DNA from: Amphiura filiformis
Taxonomy: Eukaryota; Echinodermata; Ophiuroidea; Amphilepidida; Amphiuridae
Assembly: GCF_039555335.1 (NCBI RefSeq)
Contig: NC_092635.1
Coordinates: 68,112,058 to 68,176,057 of the forward strand
DNA length: 64,000 nucleotides
Direction of reading: 5' to 3'
Below, piece after piece: positions 12,720-24,629 of this stretch (positions are counted from its first letter, which is position 1; the number at the start of each line of letters is the position of its first letter). The position numbers and the translations under genes were made by a program. Under the pieces are notes generated by a model that did not search any database, was not told the origin of the DNA, and worked only from the letters and a program-made list of their open reading frames with translations.

Positions 12720-13905
12720 TCTGACCCCCCTCTCTTACGTTAAGTTACGTAAGTGTGAAATGTTGAAATTCAAACCTGAAAGATCAATTTCGACCAATAT
12801 TTTCACTACGATTTTACCAACGTAATAGAACTTTTTGACCCCATTTTCCCCCACTGACAAAAGGAATTTCATTTATAGATGCCATCAAACTTTTGGTTTG
12901 TTCCCTTAGTAGTACAGTAGTTCTGGAAAAATTATGCAACTTCTAGAGTTGACAAATACTGTATCAGTGATGTAGCCAGGGGGAAATGGGCTACTGCAAG
13001 AAGTCTTGTCCCCTTCTCCCCCCCCCCCCCCGGTGGGATGCTGGCCACCCTGATATATTCAAGATTTAGGCCTTTTCTAACTACTTTTTAGCCCATTTTC
13101 ATCAAAGTTTGCCCCTTGAAAGTTGCCTTGCCAGCTCCCCCTCCCCCCCGGCTATTCCACATGATGGCAATGAAACTTTTTTTAATCAGACAGACAGATA
13201 AGACCAGACCTTACCAGCCTTCTACAAAGAGTAAAAAGACAAGTGTGTGTGTGTGTGGGGGGTGGGGGGGGGTGGGGTGTATACAAAAACAGAAAAACCA
13301 AAAACCAGGTTTTGATTGTTATTACTTGCCAAACATCAGTAAAAATTGTCCAAAAACATTTTCATAACCGCTTATTACTTATTGCATAAAATAGGTCAAT
13401 AATAATATGAAAGCCTGCATGCACGTATTCAGTAAAAGCATGTCCAAACTACACACTATGACAAGCAGGCCTCGGGACTGGGAGTTTTTCACATCTTGGC
13501 AAATCATGCATTCAACAGAGAGTAGTACTTGATGGGGGAACATTAAAGGGCGCATTTACGCTATAATATTGCTATTTCGAAGGCACATTCAATATTTGAG
13601 ATTTCATTGGGTTGGTTAACTGAAATGATTAGAATGTCCATATTTTGACTTATAATGTGGTACATTCATAATTTGGCATAATTACGAAATACCCTCTGCG
13701 CTGTCCATTGGTTCTGTTAGTTATGAAGGCATCACATAGTACACCCTTGTAAGAACAATTTTAAACTCAAAATCTGTGAATGTCCTTGTCATAGAGTGGT
13801 TAAATAATGAATAATTACTTTTAATGCCCTTTTCAAATCACTGTCTTGAAATTAGGGGAAATGCAAATTTATACAAAACATAAAACTGTAGGCAAAATAT
13901 CTACA
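12720..13905. other. unassigned DNA with simple sequence
   Basis: It holds short poly-C runs (13018-13032 and 13138-13148) and a GT/GGGGT run (13243-13278). No gene is recognised. Confidence 0.5.
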
Positions 13906-13910
13906 TGTAA

Positions 13911-14135
13911 TTCTCGATCATGAGAGCCAACTTGGGTACGCACAGATATTTGAGTCAAGCATACTACATAAAGACACACACTTAGGGAGCAAGCACAGCT
14001 TTTGAGAATTGACCAATCACACTTTGAATATGGTTGTCGCTAGGTTACGGTCGAGGTTTGGTCGCACGATCATGTTATTCCACTAAAAGTATGCCAACGC
14101 AACAGTACGCAGAAGCCTCCACTCATAATCGAGAA
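13911..14135. mobile_element. MITE with TTCTCGAT ends, copy 1
   Basis: Terminal inverted repeats read TTCTCGATCATGAG at the left and (A/G)ATCGAGAA at the right. The body includes AGCTTTTGAGAATTGACCAA and matches the copy at 25719-25935 along its length. An outer inverted pair, GTAGGCAAAATAT, flanks this copy. It has no coding capacity. Confidence 0.7.
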
Positions 14136-14844
14136 TTTAATATTTTGCCTACATGTATAATAACTAGACCTATACTATAGCTGAGAAAAGATTAACCTGG
14201 GGTTATCAAAAAAATTCCACGAAATGTCACAAGACAAGATAACATTTTATCTCTGGCAGTGGTAACCTGATACGAGAAAAATGGAAAATAAGCTTCCTCA
14301 TACAACTACACTTTATGCATACTGCACACTTAGTTTTGTGTGGGGGTATGTGTGTGTGTGTTTTTATTCCCTGTACTTGGGACTGACCAGCGGGGGAAAA
14401 AGACACACGACAGAGATGTAAGCCACGAAAAAACTCCTGAGAGAAGCATGAAAATGCCCGAAAAAGAACCAAACCAAAACAAACCCAGGAGATTTCCCGA
14501 AAACTTACATCTCTGGTACAAAGATAATAACCACCTCCCCCCTGCTCTTAATCAACTACTGTTCATACAATCAAATCACCATCATGGAAGTTATTTAAAA
14601 ATAAAATACATGGAGATGATCTGTGTCCAGTAGAAAGGAAGTACACTCCTAATATATGTATAAAAATTGGTTTGAATAAAAAACAAAATTCAGATGATAT
14701 TCAGTAGAAAGCTGCAGAACAGCTCTCCTAGAAGGTTACTAAGGAGAGTTTTAGAACATGAGGACGAAGTCAAAATAAACATTGGAAGTTTCACCAATCA
14801 GCTAAAATCACTCATATAGATCTATATATATGCAGAGCTGTTAA

Positions 14845-15194
14845 GGGGGTACTACACCCCTGCCCAAATTTGTGCCTAATTTTGCATTTTTCTTGAAAAT
14901 TATAACGTATTGGGGACAAGTAAGATATGTATATTATAGGGGCAAGGACTACAACTACTGACTGAAAAAATTATTTCAGCACAGACAACAGTTGTGGAGT
15001 TACAGTCAAAAATGAGGAAAACCAATATTTGATCAATAAATCAATAACTACTTGCTTTGAGTTGCTGAATTTTCAGTACAGTAGTTGTAGTCATTGCCCC
15101 TATAATATACATATCTTACTTGTCACCAATGTACTATAACTTTTGAGGAAAATGCAAAAATAGGCACAACATTGGTCAGGGGTGTAGTACCCCC
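14845..15194. mobile_element. palindromic TTAA MITE, copy 2 (350 bp)
   Basis: The ends read GGGGGTACTACACCCCTG and its near reverse complement. Clean TTAA flanks lie on both sides (14841-14844 and 15195-15198). The body is palindromic and collinear with 8519-8864, with GGGGCAAGGACTACAACTAC against its inverted partner near 15080. The intact TTAA pair suggests a fairly recent insertion. Confidence 0.88.
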
Positions 15195-15295
15195 TTAAGT
15201 AGAGTTGTAGGAGAGCCTTGCACTGTACATGTAGGAGAAAATGACTTACGGCTCTCCTAAAGACAGCCTTAACCTCGAAGCTTGGGACTATCTCA

Positions 15296-15681
15296 CCCGG
15301 GGGGGGCACATCAAAAAATTTTGGTGGGTATGCTCCCCGAATTTTGAGTGGTGGGTCTTTGGGAGCTGACGGTGCGTACCGGTAAAAGGGTCTTTCGGAG
15401 CTGCGAACGGGCTGTGAACAAGTAAAATGGGGTCTTTTGGAGCTGCGAAAAGTCAAAATCAAGGGTCTTTCTTGGCTTTCTGGTTGAAAATCGCCTGAAA
15501 AAACAAGAAATATGAGGAATGAGCAATTTTTGGGTCTTTTAGAGCTGAAATCATCAAAATCAAGGGTCTTTCGGAGCTGTATTTTGGTCAAATATAGGGG
15601 TCTTCGAGACTGCGAAAGCCAAAAGCGGGGTCTTTCGGGGAGCATATCCGTATGGTCATTTGTGTTGAGTGCCCCCCCGGG
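15296..15681. mobile_element. MITE with CCCGGGG ends and internal GGGTCTTT repeats (386 bp)
   Basis: Terminal inverted repeats are CCCGGGGGGGGCAC at the left and CCCGGGGGGGCAC at the right (reverse complement). The element is flanked by an 8-bp duplication, CTATCTCA (15288-15295 and 15682-15689). Inside, the phrase GGGTCTTTCGGAGCTG or a close variant recurs about eight times at irregular 35-60 bp steps. The minus-strand 181-codon ORF across it follows these repeats and is not a real gene. The 8-bp duplication points to hAT-type mobilisation. Confidence 0.85.
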
Positions 15682-15689
15682 CTATCTCA

Positions 15690-18595
15690 AAGGCCAAATG
15701 CTAAAATTTGATAGAATAATTCAACGGATAGTAAATTTGGCATGCTTTAACAGGCACATTCAGTTACACAAGCATTACGTATTCTATTCAAATTGATTTA
15801 TAATCTTAAACTATTTACCCAAAGTTCTGATAATAAAATTAGAAGTAAATTCAATTAGAAACCACAGGTTTATTATCCTCTTAAAACATTGTCCCAGCAA
15901 ACAATGAAATTATTAAGTAATAGATTTTTTAAACAAAATTAGTGCCATTTTAGAATTAAAGTATTAAAGCTGTATTCAACTGCAAAGCAGCGATCAGAGC
16001 AAAGCTGATTTTCCACGTAGGTCTGGCTTTCACCATTCACTTACCAATTATGCTAAAAAAGCAAATATTGTGTAGTCACAACCAGTCCTATAAAATACAT
16101 AATAGAGAAAAGCAAGTCAATCCACTTGCTTGTCAATTGCTTGTCCTAGCCGAGGAAACAAAAAACCTTGTCTCAGTCCGACTTAGCTCCAGGGCACACT
16201 CAATGCCAAACGTAACAATGCGCTCAATGGGAAAATTGCCTCGCAATCTTCTCACGTTTACACTTGACTTGAAATGGTGATTTCACAAAAACACTATTTA
16301 AAAATTTGGAAGTTAAATTTTCAGTCAGTTTATGAACTTTCTGATTGTGTTCTATTTTAGTGCTGTGAGCAGTATTTCTCTTGTTTCCAACCTTGAACAA
16401 CAAGTAAATTTAGGGCCTATAACTTTTTTTTTTCTTCAATCAAATTTTGTTAAAAAAAATAAAAAATAAGGAACTGGTGAGAGCCTTAGCAAATACATGT
16501 ATAAGGGTGATTATTGGCTTCCTAAATTAATCTCTTCCGATAAGATCAATGTATTTTAAATTAATATTTTAAAACATAGCAGTTTTTTTTTTTAATAAAT
16601 GGCTAAAAGTTCACCTTTTACATGAATAGAAATGCACTGTGAATCCACGTATTTTTTGTCAATTTGTCACCATTAAAGGTTTGCAATAAATTCAAGTCTT
16701 AAATTGTCAATATTTTATCATCAGAGTTAAAGTTTGCAATAAATTCAAGCATTAAATTGTCAATACTTTGCCATCTAATTTATAATTCCAGTCTGAAATT
16801 GTCAATATTTTACCATCAGAAATTCAGAATTAAAGTTTGCTATACATTCAAGCCTTAAATTATCAATATTTATTGCACTTTTCAATTTCACATGAATAGC
16901 AATGTATAAGGAGTATTGTCATTTGCTTACTGTCAAAATATAAGATTTCAATAAATTCATATCATTTCATGCATATTCAGAGCTTAATTTTAGAGGGACA
17001 CTCAGAAATCTGTCAATCCCAAACTACACTATTCCCCACACATCATTTTTAGATTACATGTAGTACCAATGCAGTAGCAACCATTTTAATGAACCAATAA
17101 GCTAAAAACTCTGCATTTTTCATGTCAAGAGATAGTCTGACGAGTAGGACCACAGACCATCTATATTGCTCAAATAAACCGTTGAAAGTCCACCAACCGC
17201 AAAAGTCCACCAACCGCAAAAGTCCACCAACCTCAAAAGTCCATCAACCGCGAAACCCAAGGAAAAATAATGTGGCCACAAAAAAAATCAGCTAGGGGTT
17301 ACTCGTCGGACTAGTCAGGAGAGACAAATCTTTTTTATGGTTGCCTAGTCTACTTCATAGCCCCTTTTGGAAATTCATATCAACTCCTCTGATTACAAGT
17401 TCAGAACGAGAACCGCTCCCAAGTCACATCCGAAAAACTACAACACCTTTATCTACAGGGGCAGAGCGGTCACTGGGGATGTGTTGTGTTTAATGGAATG
17501 GCATAGCTGGTGTGAACCCCGAGTGTGAACTGTTTATCAAAAGGGGAATGCAAAGCAGTCTGATGTTTGCCAGGCCCATAAGGAATTCTGCGTAAATCCA
17601 ATATTGAATTTGATCCCAAAAACAGACATAACCTGTCAATTTTCTTAAATGAATAAATTTAACGATATTTTTCCGATTTATCAACCATTTTTAAGCAGCA
17701 ACACAAAACATTTCATTTTTTTTGGTCCTTGACGAACCTCTGATAGTCCCTTTAACGCCATAGATGTGCACAAGTATGCTTGAACGTATAAATCAGTCTG
17801 TGATTCCACTGCCGATAACAGAGTCAATCCATTTATACCACTATTGAACAAAAGCAAAATTATGAGCTATGTGGTAAAGAAGATTGAAGCTGACATGATC
17901 ATCAAGCTTTCAAAATGAGCACTGCTTGACAAGCACAGACACAAGACTCATAAATTGTGTCCCACAAGAAATTGTTAGGATGCTACATGTAGTCATTTTG
18001 TTTTGACTGACAGGATGTGTTACATATGATACAACCTCAAATCAAATTAAAGCCTAATGAATTACTGCTATTGAAACTGGAAGTATATTAATTGTAGCGC
18101 TATCCTGCAATTTGCCAGTTTGTAAACACTGCAAATTCGACGCATCCAATCCCATATACTACATGAAAATAAAAGTATATTGCTAAAGGTTGAAATTAAT
18201 ATGATGTTTAAAGGTAAATAATCTGCTGAAAATTATATCACATTCACATAGTCACAAAAATTAATTTTGAAGTGAATTCTGCAAAATGAATTTGTTAGGT
18301 GGGTTGTCAAATTCAGAACCCAGCAAATTTTCAACAGGATATGTAAGGATTAAAATTCTCAATGGATAAAATTTGTGATGATTTAATTTCGCAAATCAAA
18401 AGTTCACAGAAATTCGCAAAATTAAATACCTCACGAAATTAAGTTTTACAGTAACTGAAAAGATGAGCTTAAGATTTCTGAAACTGTCTCTGACTCTGAG
18501 AAGCACTGTAACCTTAAATTAAAAGCAAAACACAACATTATTCCAGCCTAATCTACTAGTTATATTTGTAACTTCCGATTCCCCCGATCAAATAA
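15690..18595. other. AT-rich DNA with degenerate tandem units, no gene recognised
   Basis: Degenerate units of about 57 bp with AAATTGTCAATA(T/C)TTT occur at 16675-16870. Four 18-19-bp copies of AGTCCACCAACCGCAAA-type sequence lie at 17187-17262. I see no exon with protein similarity. Confidence 0.5.
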
Positions 18596-18599
18596 TCCA

Positions 18600-20168
18600 C
18601 GATAAGGTAAAGGTAAAGGAGACGATCCTGTATGTGATCGGAGTGCCCATCTCTCTTTCATTGGCGATTGAGCCAGACTCCTCCATATAATGTTGCTATA
18701 GGGGGATCGCTACACCTCCTCTATAAGGCCAAGTAAAATAAGAAACAAGTTTCTCGTCCGGACTTTTTCAAAAAAGGAGGAGGCAGGGCTTTACTATTTA
18801 CTATTTTTCAATTTTTTGCTATTTTTTTCCAAGATGGCCACCATGCTAAATATGGCTGTATTGTGCTATTTGAGTAGGCCTATACTGATGCAATGTATGA
18901 CAAAACAAAATAATAATGATTTGTATCATTTTTAGTCCACTTGCTAAGCATGTTTCAAAATTTGTTCAGCTTGACAATAGGCATATTCGATATACCGAAT
19001 TTCCTGGTTTATATCGGTTTGAAATCAATACCGAAACCGATACCGAACATTTAAAAAAAACTACCCTTACACAAACTCTAACCCACCCCAAAATATACAC
19101 CCACCCAAGCCCAACTAACCTTTAACCTAATCCAAAACCCTTGCCCTTACCCCAAAAGGGAATTTAATAGGGGAGAAATTGATTTCACCTGAAAATCGGA
19201 CCAATATTTAATGTTTTAAAATGCATGAATGTGTTAACGTTTTAATTACTTTATTTTGCCTCATTTCATCGAAATTGCTATTTTTCTAAAATTCTAAAAA
19301 TACCAAAAAATACATTTCAGTGCAAAAGCTTTTTTCTTCTGGGTAAGAATTTTTTTCTTACATGCAACAGCTTTTTTATTGCAGGTTTGAAATTTGATAA
19401 ATAGGTCATCATATACAAAATGCATGCATGGGCCTATTTAACAAATTTCTAACCTGCAAGAAAAAAGCTGTTGCATGTAAGAAAACATTTCTTACCCAGA
19501 AGAAAAAGCTTTTTACTTGAATGTATTTTTGGTATTTTAGAATTTTAGAATTTTTTTTTTAATTTTCAAAATTATGTGAAAGGTTTCTCCTTCTTATAAT
19601 TAGCCATAAAAATTGCCATTTTGATGAGATGAGGCTAAATAAAGTAATGGAAACTTTATAAATAAATATATTCATGCATCTACTAAGTTTAAAAGCTAAA
19701 TATAGGTCCGATTTTGGAAATCAATTTCACCCCTAATTCTCTTTTGGGGGTTGGGGCAAGGGTGTTTGGCTAGTTGGGCTTGGGTGGGTTTGTACACATG
19801 TAGTAAGGTTAGGGGTGGGTTAGAGTTTGTGCAAGGGTCGGAAAAACAGTTAAAATCTTTTTTTTTTAAATTAAAAAAAAAAAATTTTGGATTTTTTTTT
19901 TTTTTTTTTTGAATAGTAAATAGTAAATAAAAGGAGGCGGCCAAAAAGGAGGCGAGGCGGGGACGAGAAACTTGTATTTTATTTTACTTGGCCTAACGAG
20001 TCTGTTACCTCCCCAGCATTAAGAATGCCGGTACCCATTTATACACCTGGGTGGAGAGGAGTAATTGAGATAAAGTGCCTTACTCAAGGGCACAACACGA
20101 TGGCGTCGTCTGGGCTCGAACCCGCAACCTTCCGATTATGAGTTGGCGCCCGTTCCGCTTGGCCACGA
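18600..20168 (-). mobile_element. tRNA-headed SINE, split by a DNA transposon
   Basis: Read on the minus strand, a tRNA-like head (20166 to about 20098) carries an A-box-like TGGCCAAGCGG and a B box GGTTCGAGCCC. A body follows, with CCCTTGAGTAAGGCACTTTA and CCACCCAGGTGTATAAATGG, and then a CTTTACCTTTACC tail near 18606. The body is interrupted by the insertion at 18727-19993. Removing one TAA and the insertion rejoins the SINE. This layout is a classic tRNA-derived SINE. Confidence 0.75.
18727..19993. mobile_element. 1.27-kb foldback transposon with TAA duplications
   Basis: The ends are inverted copies beginning GGCCAAGTAAAATA and extending through AAACAAGTTTCTCGTCC. TAA lies on both sides (18724-18726 and 19994-19996). 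Almost the whole element is a long inverted repeat. It includes a C-rich block near 19080-19160 paired with a G-rich block near 19735-19850, and an inner palindrome centred near 19415 (AGCTTTTTTCTTCTGGGTAA and its partner). A 3-bp TAA duplication fits PIF/Harbinger-type movement. No transposase is present. Confidence 0.8.
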
Positions 20169-20444
20169 TAAAACCTGCAAATTATCATCCTCCCAATAAA
20201 AGAGTTGATTCAAAAAAGGAAAGCAGTTCTTCTTTTATGGGACACTATAGATTGTTAAAGCCTCTACATGTAGGTTGTAGCACCAGCTGTCTTCATGTCT
20301 ACTACTGACACACACATAATGAAAGCTAGATACACGAATTAATAAAAGGTATAGAGATCTGTGACTCAACATGGCTAAATAAGACGGATGTCGGTATAAA
20401 ATGAGGTATAGGCTAAAATATGCATTGGGTTTGGTGCAGAGACA

Positions 20445-21235
20445 ACATCTTACACTCCCCACAATGCATTTCTTCCGTATTGACTTGCTATTCCGTGCAA
20501 CATTCACTCGGTCGGACATCCGGGAACATTGTCCCCTTTCACTGTTAAAAAAAAGTAACTCGTATTGGACAAACCACCTCGTTTTTAATTCCCTGTAACA
20601 ATGAGGAATTATCTATTGTCTCCCTTTGTATTGGTTACACAATCCACTTCAAAACGAGTAACAATTCAAGACCAGCTCTTGACATTCCACTTCAAAACGA
20701 GTACTAATATGAGAACTAATTCGAGATCTTCTGGCCACTATTTGTATGGAGCATTGTCTAGTTTATTGATTTGTTAATGCTGAGTGGGAAAACACTTCAC
20801 ATTGGGTGTAATAAGTACTCGTTTTGTACCTTGTTTTGCTACTTTGGGGGAATAAGTACTCGTTTTGTATCTTGTTTTGCTACTTGTATTGCCAGGATAA
20901 CAAAGCTAATCCACCATTGTTCATGGGCACTTTAAAACGAGGTGGTTTGTCCAATACGAGTTGTTTCCTTTTTACAGTGTTTGCACAAGCGTGCGCATAG
21001 CAACCAGCTCGAGAAAGGGGACTGGTTTTACAAGGCTATTTCCCCTTTGTGACGTCGGTCCGACCAAGAGAATGGGTCAATAGTGACAAAAAAGGCTCAA
21101 TTTAAAACAGAGCTCATCCAGATCTTGTAATTGAGGTATTTCTTGTCTTTATCGACCGGACCCATGTTGCACTGAATAAAATAGCAAACAGGTACAGGGA
21201 AGAAATGCATTGTGGGAAGTGAAGATATCTTCTTT
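20445..21235. repeat. inverted repeat around the CACTG element
   Basis: The left arm (about 20445-20525) and right arm (about 21160-21235) are inverted copies. They share GAAGAAATGCATTGTGGG and TGTTGCAC(G/T)GAATA. The CACTG element sits between them. A further GTCGGTCCGACC-like palindrome lies at 21055. Confidence 0.55.
20540..20979. mobile_element. CACTG-ended MITE (440 bp)
   Basis: The terminal inverted repeats of about 45 bp start CACTGTTAAAAAAAAGTAAC at the left and CACTGTAAAAAGG at the right. Both continue into ACTCGTATTGGACAAACCAC. Both flanks are TTT (20537-20539, 20980-20982), which suggests a 3-bp duplication as in CACTA-type elements, but T-runs make this weak. Internal direct repeats include ACTTCAAAACGAGTA and ACTCGTTTTGTA. 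Confidence 0.75.
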
Positions 21236-22005
21236 GGGTTTGGTGCTTGCATTAATTGAGTACTCATTTACGCCATTATCCAGTATCAAATTTTTTCTTT
21301 ATTTCTGCGGAAAAAATACTCGCAGAAGAAAGCCGATTTTTTGATGTGCGAACAGGAGGACCTGCAAAGAGCGAGTATATGGACTGGAAAGGGCTGGGGC
21401 TTAAATCTGGGGCCTCTGTGGCAGTGACATGCGCAGCACATTGAAAGTGGGGGGCCATGTTTATACTTAAACTGTGTGTCTAAACCAATTTGATTGGTTT
21501 TAAGAATGAGAAACCTGTTCTGGCATGCATGCCAGAAGAAAATTTCTTTCACAATCCTGTGATTTACTTCCCTGGATGTTGTTAGTAGCCTGTGCATTGG
21601 ACCAATATTATTTGAATAGCAATAATGGTTTCGCTTGACTTGATATATTATAGTATTAAGAGTCAAATTGATGCTCATCCAGATCTTGTAATTGGGGTAT
21701 TTCTTGTTTTTATCGACCAGACCCATGCTGCACTGAATAAAATAGCAAATCAGTACAGGGAAGAAATGCATTGTGGGAAGTGAAGATATCTTCTTTGGGT
21801 TTGGTGCTTGCATTAATTGAGTACTCATTTACGCCATTATCCAGTATCAAATTTTTTCTTTATTTCTGCGGAAAAAATACTCAAGAGAAGAAAGCCCATT
21901 TTTTGATGTGCGAACAGGAGGACCTGCAAAGAGCGAGTATGGACTGGAAAGGGCTGGGGCTTAAATCTGGGGCCTCTGTGGCAGTGGCGTGCGCAGCACA
22001 TTGAA
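21113..22005. repeat. direct duplication A / A' (about 333 bp)
   Basis: Block A (21113-21445) and block A' (21673-22005) are nearly identical. Both run from GCTCATCCAGATCTTGTAAT through ATATCTTCTTTGGGTTTGGT to the start of the CAGTGG-ended MITE. Block A retains only the first few tens of bases of that MITE, while A' has it complete. Confidence 0.85.
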
Positions 22006-22901
22006 AGTGTGGGGGGGGGGGGCCATGCTGTTCAGTTCCCCCGAATGGAGTCTGATTAGGAGCAAATTTTGACATTTTAAAAGTTTTTCCCCTGAATGAC
22101 CAACAAAAGTGGGGGTCATGGCCCCCTTCCTGCCCCCCCCCCTTTTTGGGCATGCCACTGCTCTGTGGTGCCAAGTAAGGACAGTGATAGGCTAATTTAC
22201 TCCCTCCTCATATATGATGACTGGAACACATACATTTTATTTGAAAGGACAGAATATATAGTGTCTTGTATTATTTATCAATTAATAACACTAATGACAG
22301 TGCTTTCTGTGCATTTTGTAACGTGGGTCACTTCAAAAAATATCCAGTTTCAAGATCATCTGGATGACATCAGGGGCAGCACTACCCTCTGTCACTTGGA
22401 GACTTAAGAAGGAGTTCACAGACTTTTGCTAAGTTAAAAGTTTGATGGACCAAGTGGTGAAACTTGGGCCCTGGACCCTCAAATACATGTTAGCCCAACC
22501 CTGCTTAACATGTGTGCCATGTTCTAAAGTGTTTTGTTTAAAAATATTTATTGGCATCCAAGTGCCCTGACACCAAAACCTCAAATTTCTAATTTCCAAC
22601 ACCAGCCTTATTTACCTATGTTGGGTCACAGATCTGCCTGCTTATCTACATCAACATCAAGATGCATACTTTTTCTTTCCCCATTAAAACATACTTAAAC
22701 TGTGTGTCTAAACCAATTTGATTGGTTTTAAGAATGAGAAACCTGTTCTGGCATGCATGCCAGAAGAAAATTTCTTTCACACTCCTGTGATTTACTTCCC
22801 TGGATGTTGTTAGTAGCATGTGCGTTGGACCAATATTATTTAAATAGCAATAATAGTTTCACTTGACTTGATATATTATACATGTAAGAGTCAAATTGAT
22901 G
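21463..22901. repeat. direct duplication B / B' (about 212 bp)
   Basis: Block B (21463-21674) and B' (22690-22901) share the sequence from ATACTTAAACTGTGTGTC to GAGTCAAATTGATGC with few differences. Together with A/A' the order is A-B-A'-MITE-spacer-B', a compound local duplication. Confidence 0.85.
21982..22160. mobile_element. hAT-like MITE with CAGTGGCGTGCGCA end, copy 1
   Basis: The left end is CAGTGGCGTGCGCAGCACAT and the right end is GGGCATGCCACTG. An 8-bp duplication CTCTGTGG lies on both sides (21974-21981, 22161-22168). The interior is G-run and C-run rich around a GAATGGAGTCTGATTAGGAG block. A second copy is in CLP1 intron 5 (42675-42841). Confidence 0.88.
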
Positions 22902-23007
22902 CAAAACAATACCAATTCTTAGGATTGATTATAGATGTACAATGTACCTGTAATCGTGGTAATTATACAATGTCTTACTCAATTGGGTGCAGTACAATGT
23001 ATGAGAG

Positions 23008-23324
23008 CAGCCCTCGAATTATGCCCACAAAATATGTCCTTTACCGACTGCAGTCACTTGTCGTGCCCTCTAATGAAGTTCCTGTCGGTGCCCCAGCCCT
23101 GCCCCTTCATTATAAAATCATCTATCACACTGTTTGTGTGTGTTTTCTTCACTTTTGAGAATTGCCTTGGTGCCCTTCTAAAATTTTCAACAGTTGCCAT
23201 GATCCTCTTGAAATATATATTACAAACTGCCATGCTGCCTTGCCTTTTCAGTGAAATTCCAAGGCAATTATCAACTTGCCCTAAAAAGTTGCCATGCCCC
23301 TTCAGATCCTTAATTCGAGGGCTG
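23008..23324 (+). mobile_element. MITE with CAGCCCTCGAATTA ends, copy 1
   Basis: The ends are CAGCCCTCGAATTA and TTAATTCGAGGGCTG. The interior matches the reverse complement of 43664-44023, including TTGTGTGTGTTTTCTTCACT and CAACAGTTGCCATGAT. TATGAGAG occurs just left of the element and six bases to the right, so the duplication is shifted by TACATG. The 96- and 139-codon ORFs across it are incidental. Confidence 0.75.
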
Positions 23325-23522
23325 TACATGTATGAGAGCCTGGTTCAAAACTGAGAAATCATATTTTTGAGATGAAAAAAATAACTTTAATAACGGTACA
23401 TAATCTGAATGATCAAATCAAAATTACATGAAAATGAACAGTACAAATACAATCAACTTACAATTGCACACAAAACAATAGCAACATTTATTTAACTTGC
23501 AAAAGTATCAAGATGTAACCTA

Positions 23523-23836
23523 CCGTATTTCGTCAAATAGTCCCCCCCCCCCTTAAATAAACGCCCCCACCACTTTTTCAACCAAGATGTTTCAAAAATG
23601 CCAATATTTCCATGCTATCTTGTGTAGTAAGCTTACCAAGTTCCCCACATGGTCGATAATAGCGTCACTAATTGGCGAAAATCTGGATTGGAAACCCGGA
23701 AGTGAGCCAGAAGTCAGTGTTTCTAGTTCATATTTCATCATTTTAGCGTTTTTTATCGTTCTAAAATTGACCTTGAATAAACGCCCCCCTTGGGAAAATG
23801 TAACGCCCCCGGGGGCGTTTATTTGACGAAATACGG
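23523..23836. mobile_element. MITE with CCGTATTTCGTCAAATA ends, TA flanks (314 bp)
   Basis: The terminal inverted repeats read CCGTATTTCGTCAAATA, with TA on each side (23521-23522 and 23837-23838). Subterminal AATAAACGCCCCC occurs in both halves. TA duplication fits Tc1/mariner-type movement. No transposase is seen. Confidence 0.82.
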
Positions 23837-24358
23837 TATGTGAGTACAATGTATGCACCTAAAAAACCTCAAATTTCCAGGCGAATAAAAAAAAAAAAAA
23901 AATTTTGGCCGAAATAATATGCAAAGTGACCCCATAGTGACTGACCGATCAGGTCAAGTTCTGAATCGGCCGATTGGCCGACCAATACCCTCTTTGATCG
24001 GCCAATCCGATCACCGATTACCAATTCCCCAATTGTAAACAATTTTTTTTCCTACCTGTACTGGTGCATGCAGCCCAAAAAAATCTATGCACAGCCAAAA
24101 TTAAAGCAAACACAAAATCACATTGAATACTATTTTGACGATCATCAACGTGAGGTAAGATAATATCCCCGGCTCCACTGTTAGTGTCCTTTTTACACCA
24201 ATCACTCGCGTTTTTCAACCAAAACACTGGATGTGGTGGCTTCATCTGCAGTAGAGCTAGTCGCCGACAAGGTGCACAATTTCCAGAATGATGCAGGTGT
24301 TTTTTGAGCTAAATTTCTTTTTTTGGTTGACATATTTGGGTACAATAATTTAACAATT

Positions 24359-24629
24359 CCCGGGGCTAGTGTAATGTGACGTCATCCACCAATTCCCGAT
24401 GATACCCACCACACATGTGGCTGTCATTTCATTTCATAAAGGAAATTTATATAAACCGTGGGAATATATTTGTTTACCTACATTGTATATTAGATAAACA
24501 AATATTTTCCCACGGTTAGGTAAACAAATATTTTCCCACGCTTTATTCAGTTTTCAATGAAATGAAATGACAGCCACGTGTGAGGGTATCGGGAATTGGT
24601 AGATGACGTCACATTACACTAGCCCCGGG
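24359..24629. mobile_element. palindromic MITE with CCCGGGGCTAGTG ends (271 bp)
   Basis: Arms of about 75 bp are inverted copies. They run from CCCGGGGCTAGTGTAATGTG through GACGTCAT to CTGTCATTTCATTTCA. The loop contains two CAAATATTTTCCCACG copies. I cannot define a target duplication. Confidence 0.75.

Noticed and set aside
12365..12743. 112- and 116-codon ORFs on both strands
   Set aside because: They follow a 125-bp tandem repeat whose period is near a multiple of three. Being open on both strands is a repeat artefact.
15100..15645. 181-codon minus-strand ORF with SSKRP-type repeats
   Set aside because: It crosses the end of one MITE and the interior repeats of another. The repeated peptide is just the GGGTCTTT motif.
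20075..20308. ORF across the tRNA-like head at 20.1 kb as a gene, or the head as a functional tRNA
   Set aside because: The sequence is the head of a SINE with a matching body and tail. The cloverleaf is not complete.
21286..21828. 180-codon minus-strand ORF
   Set aside because: It spans duplicated, transposon-rich DNA with no recognisable domain, and block A' breaks the same frame.
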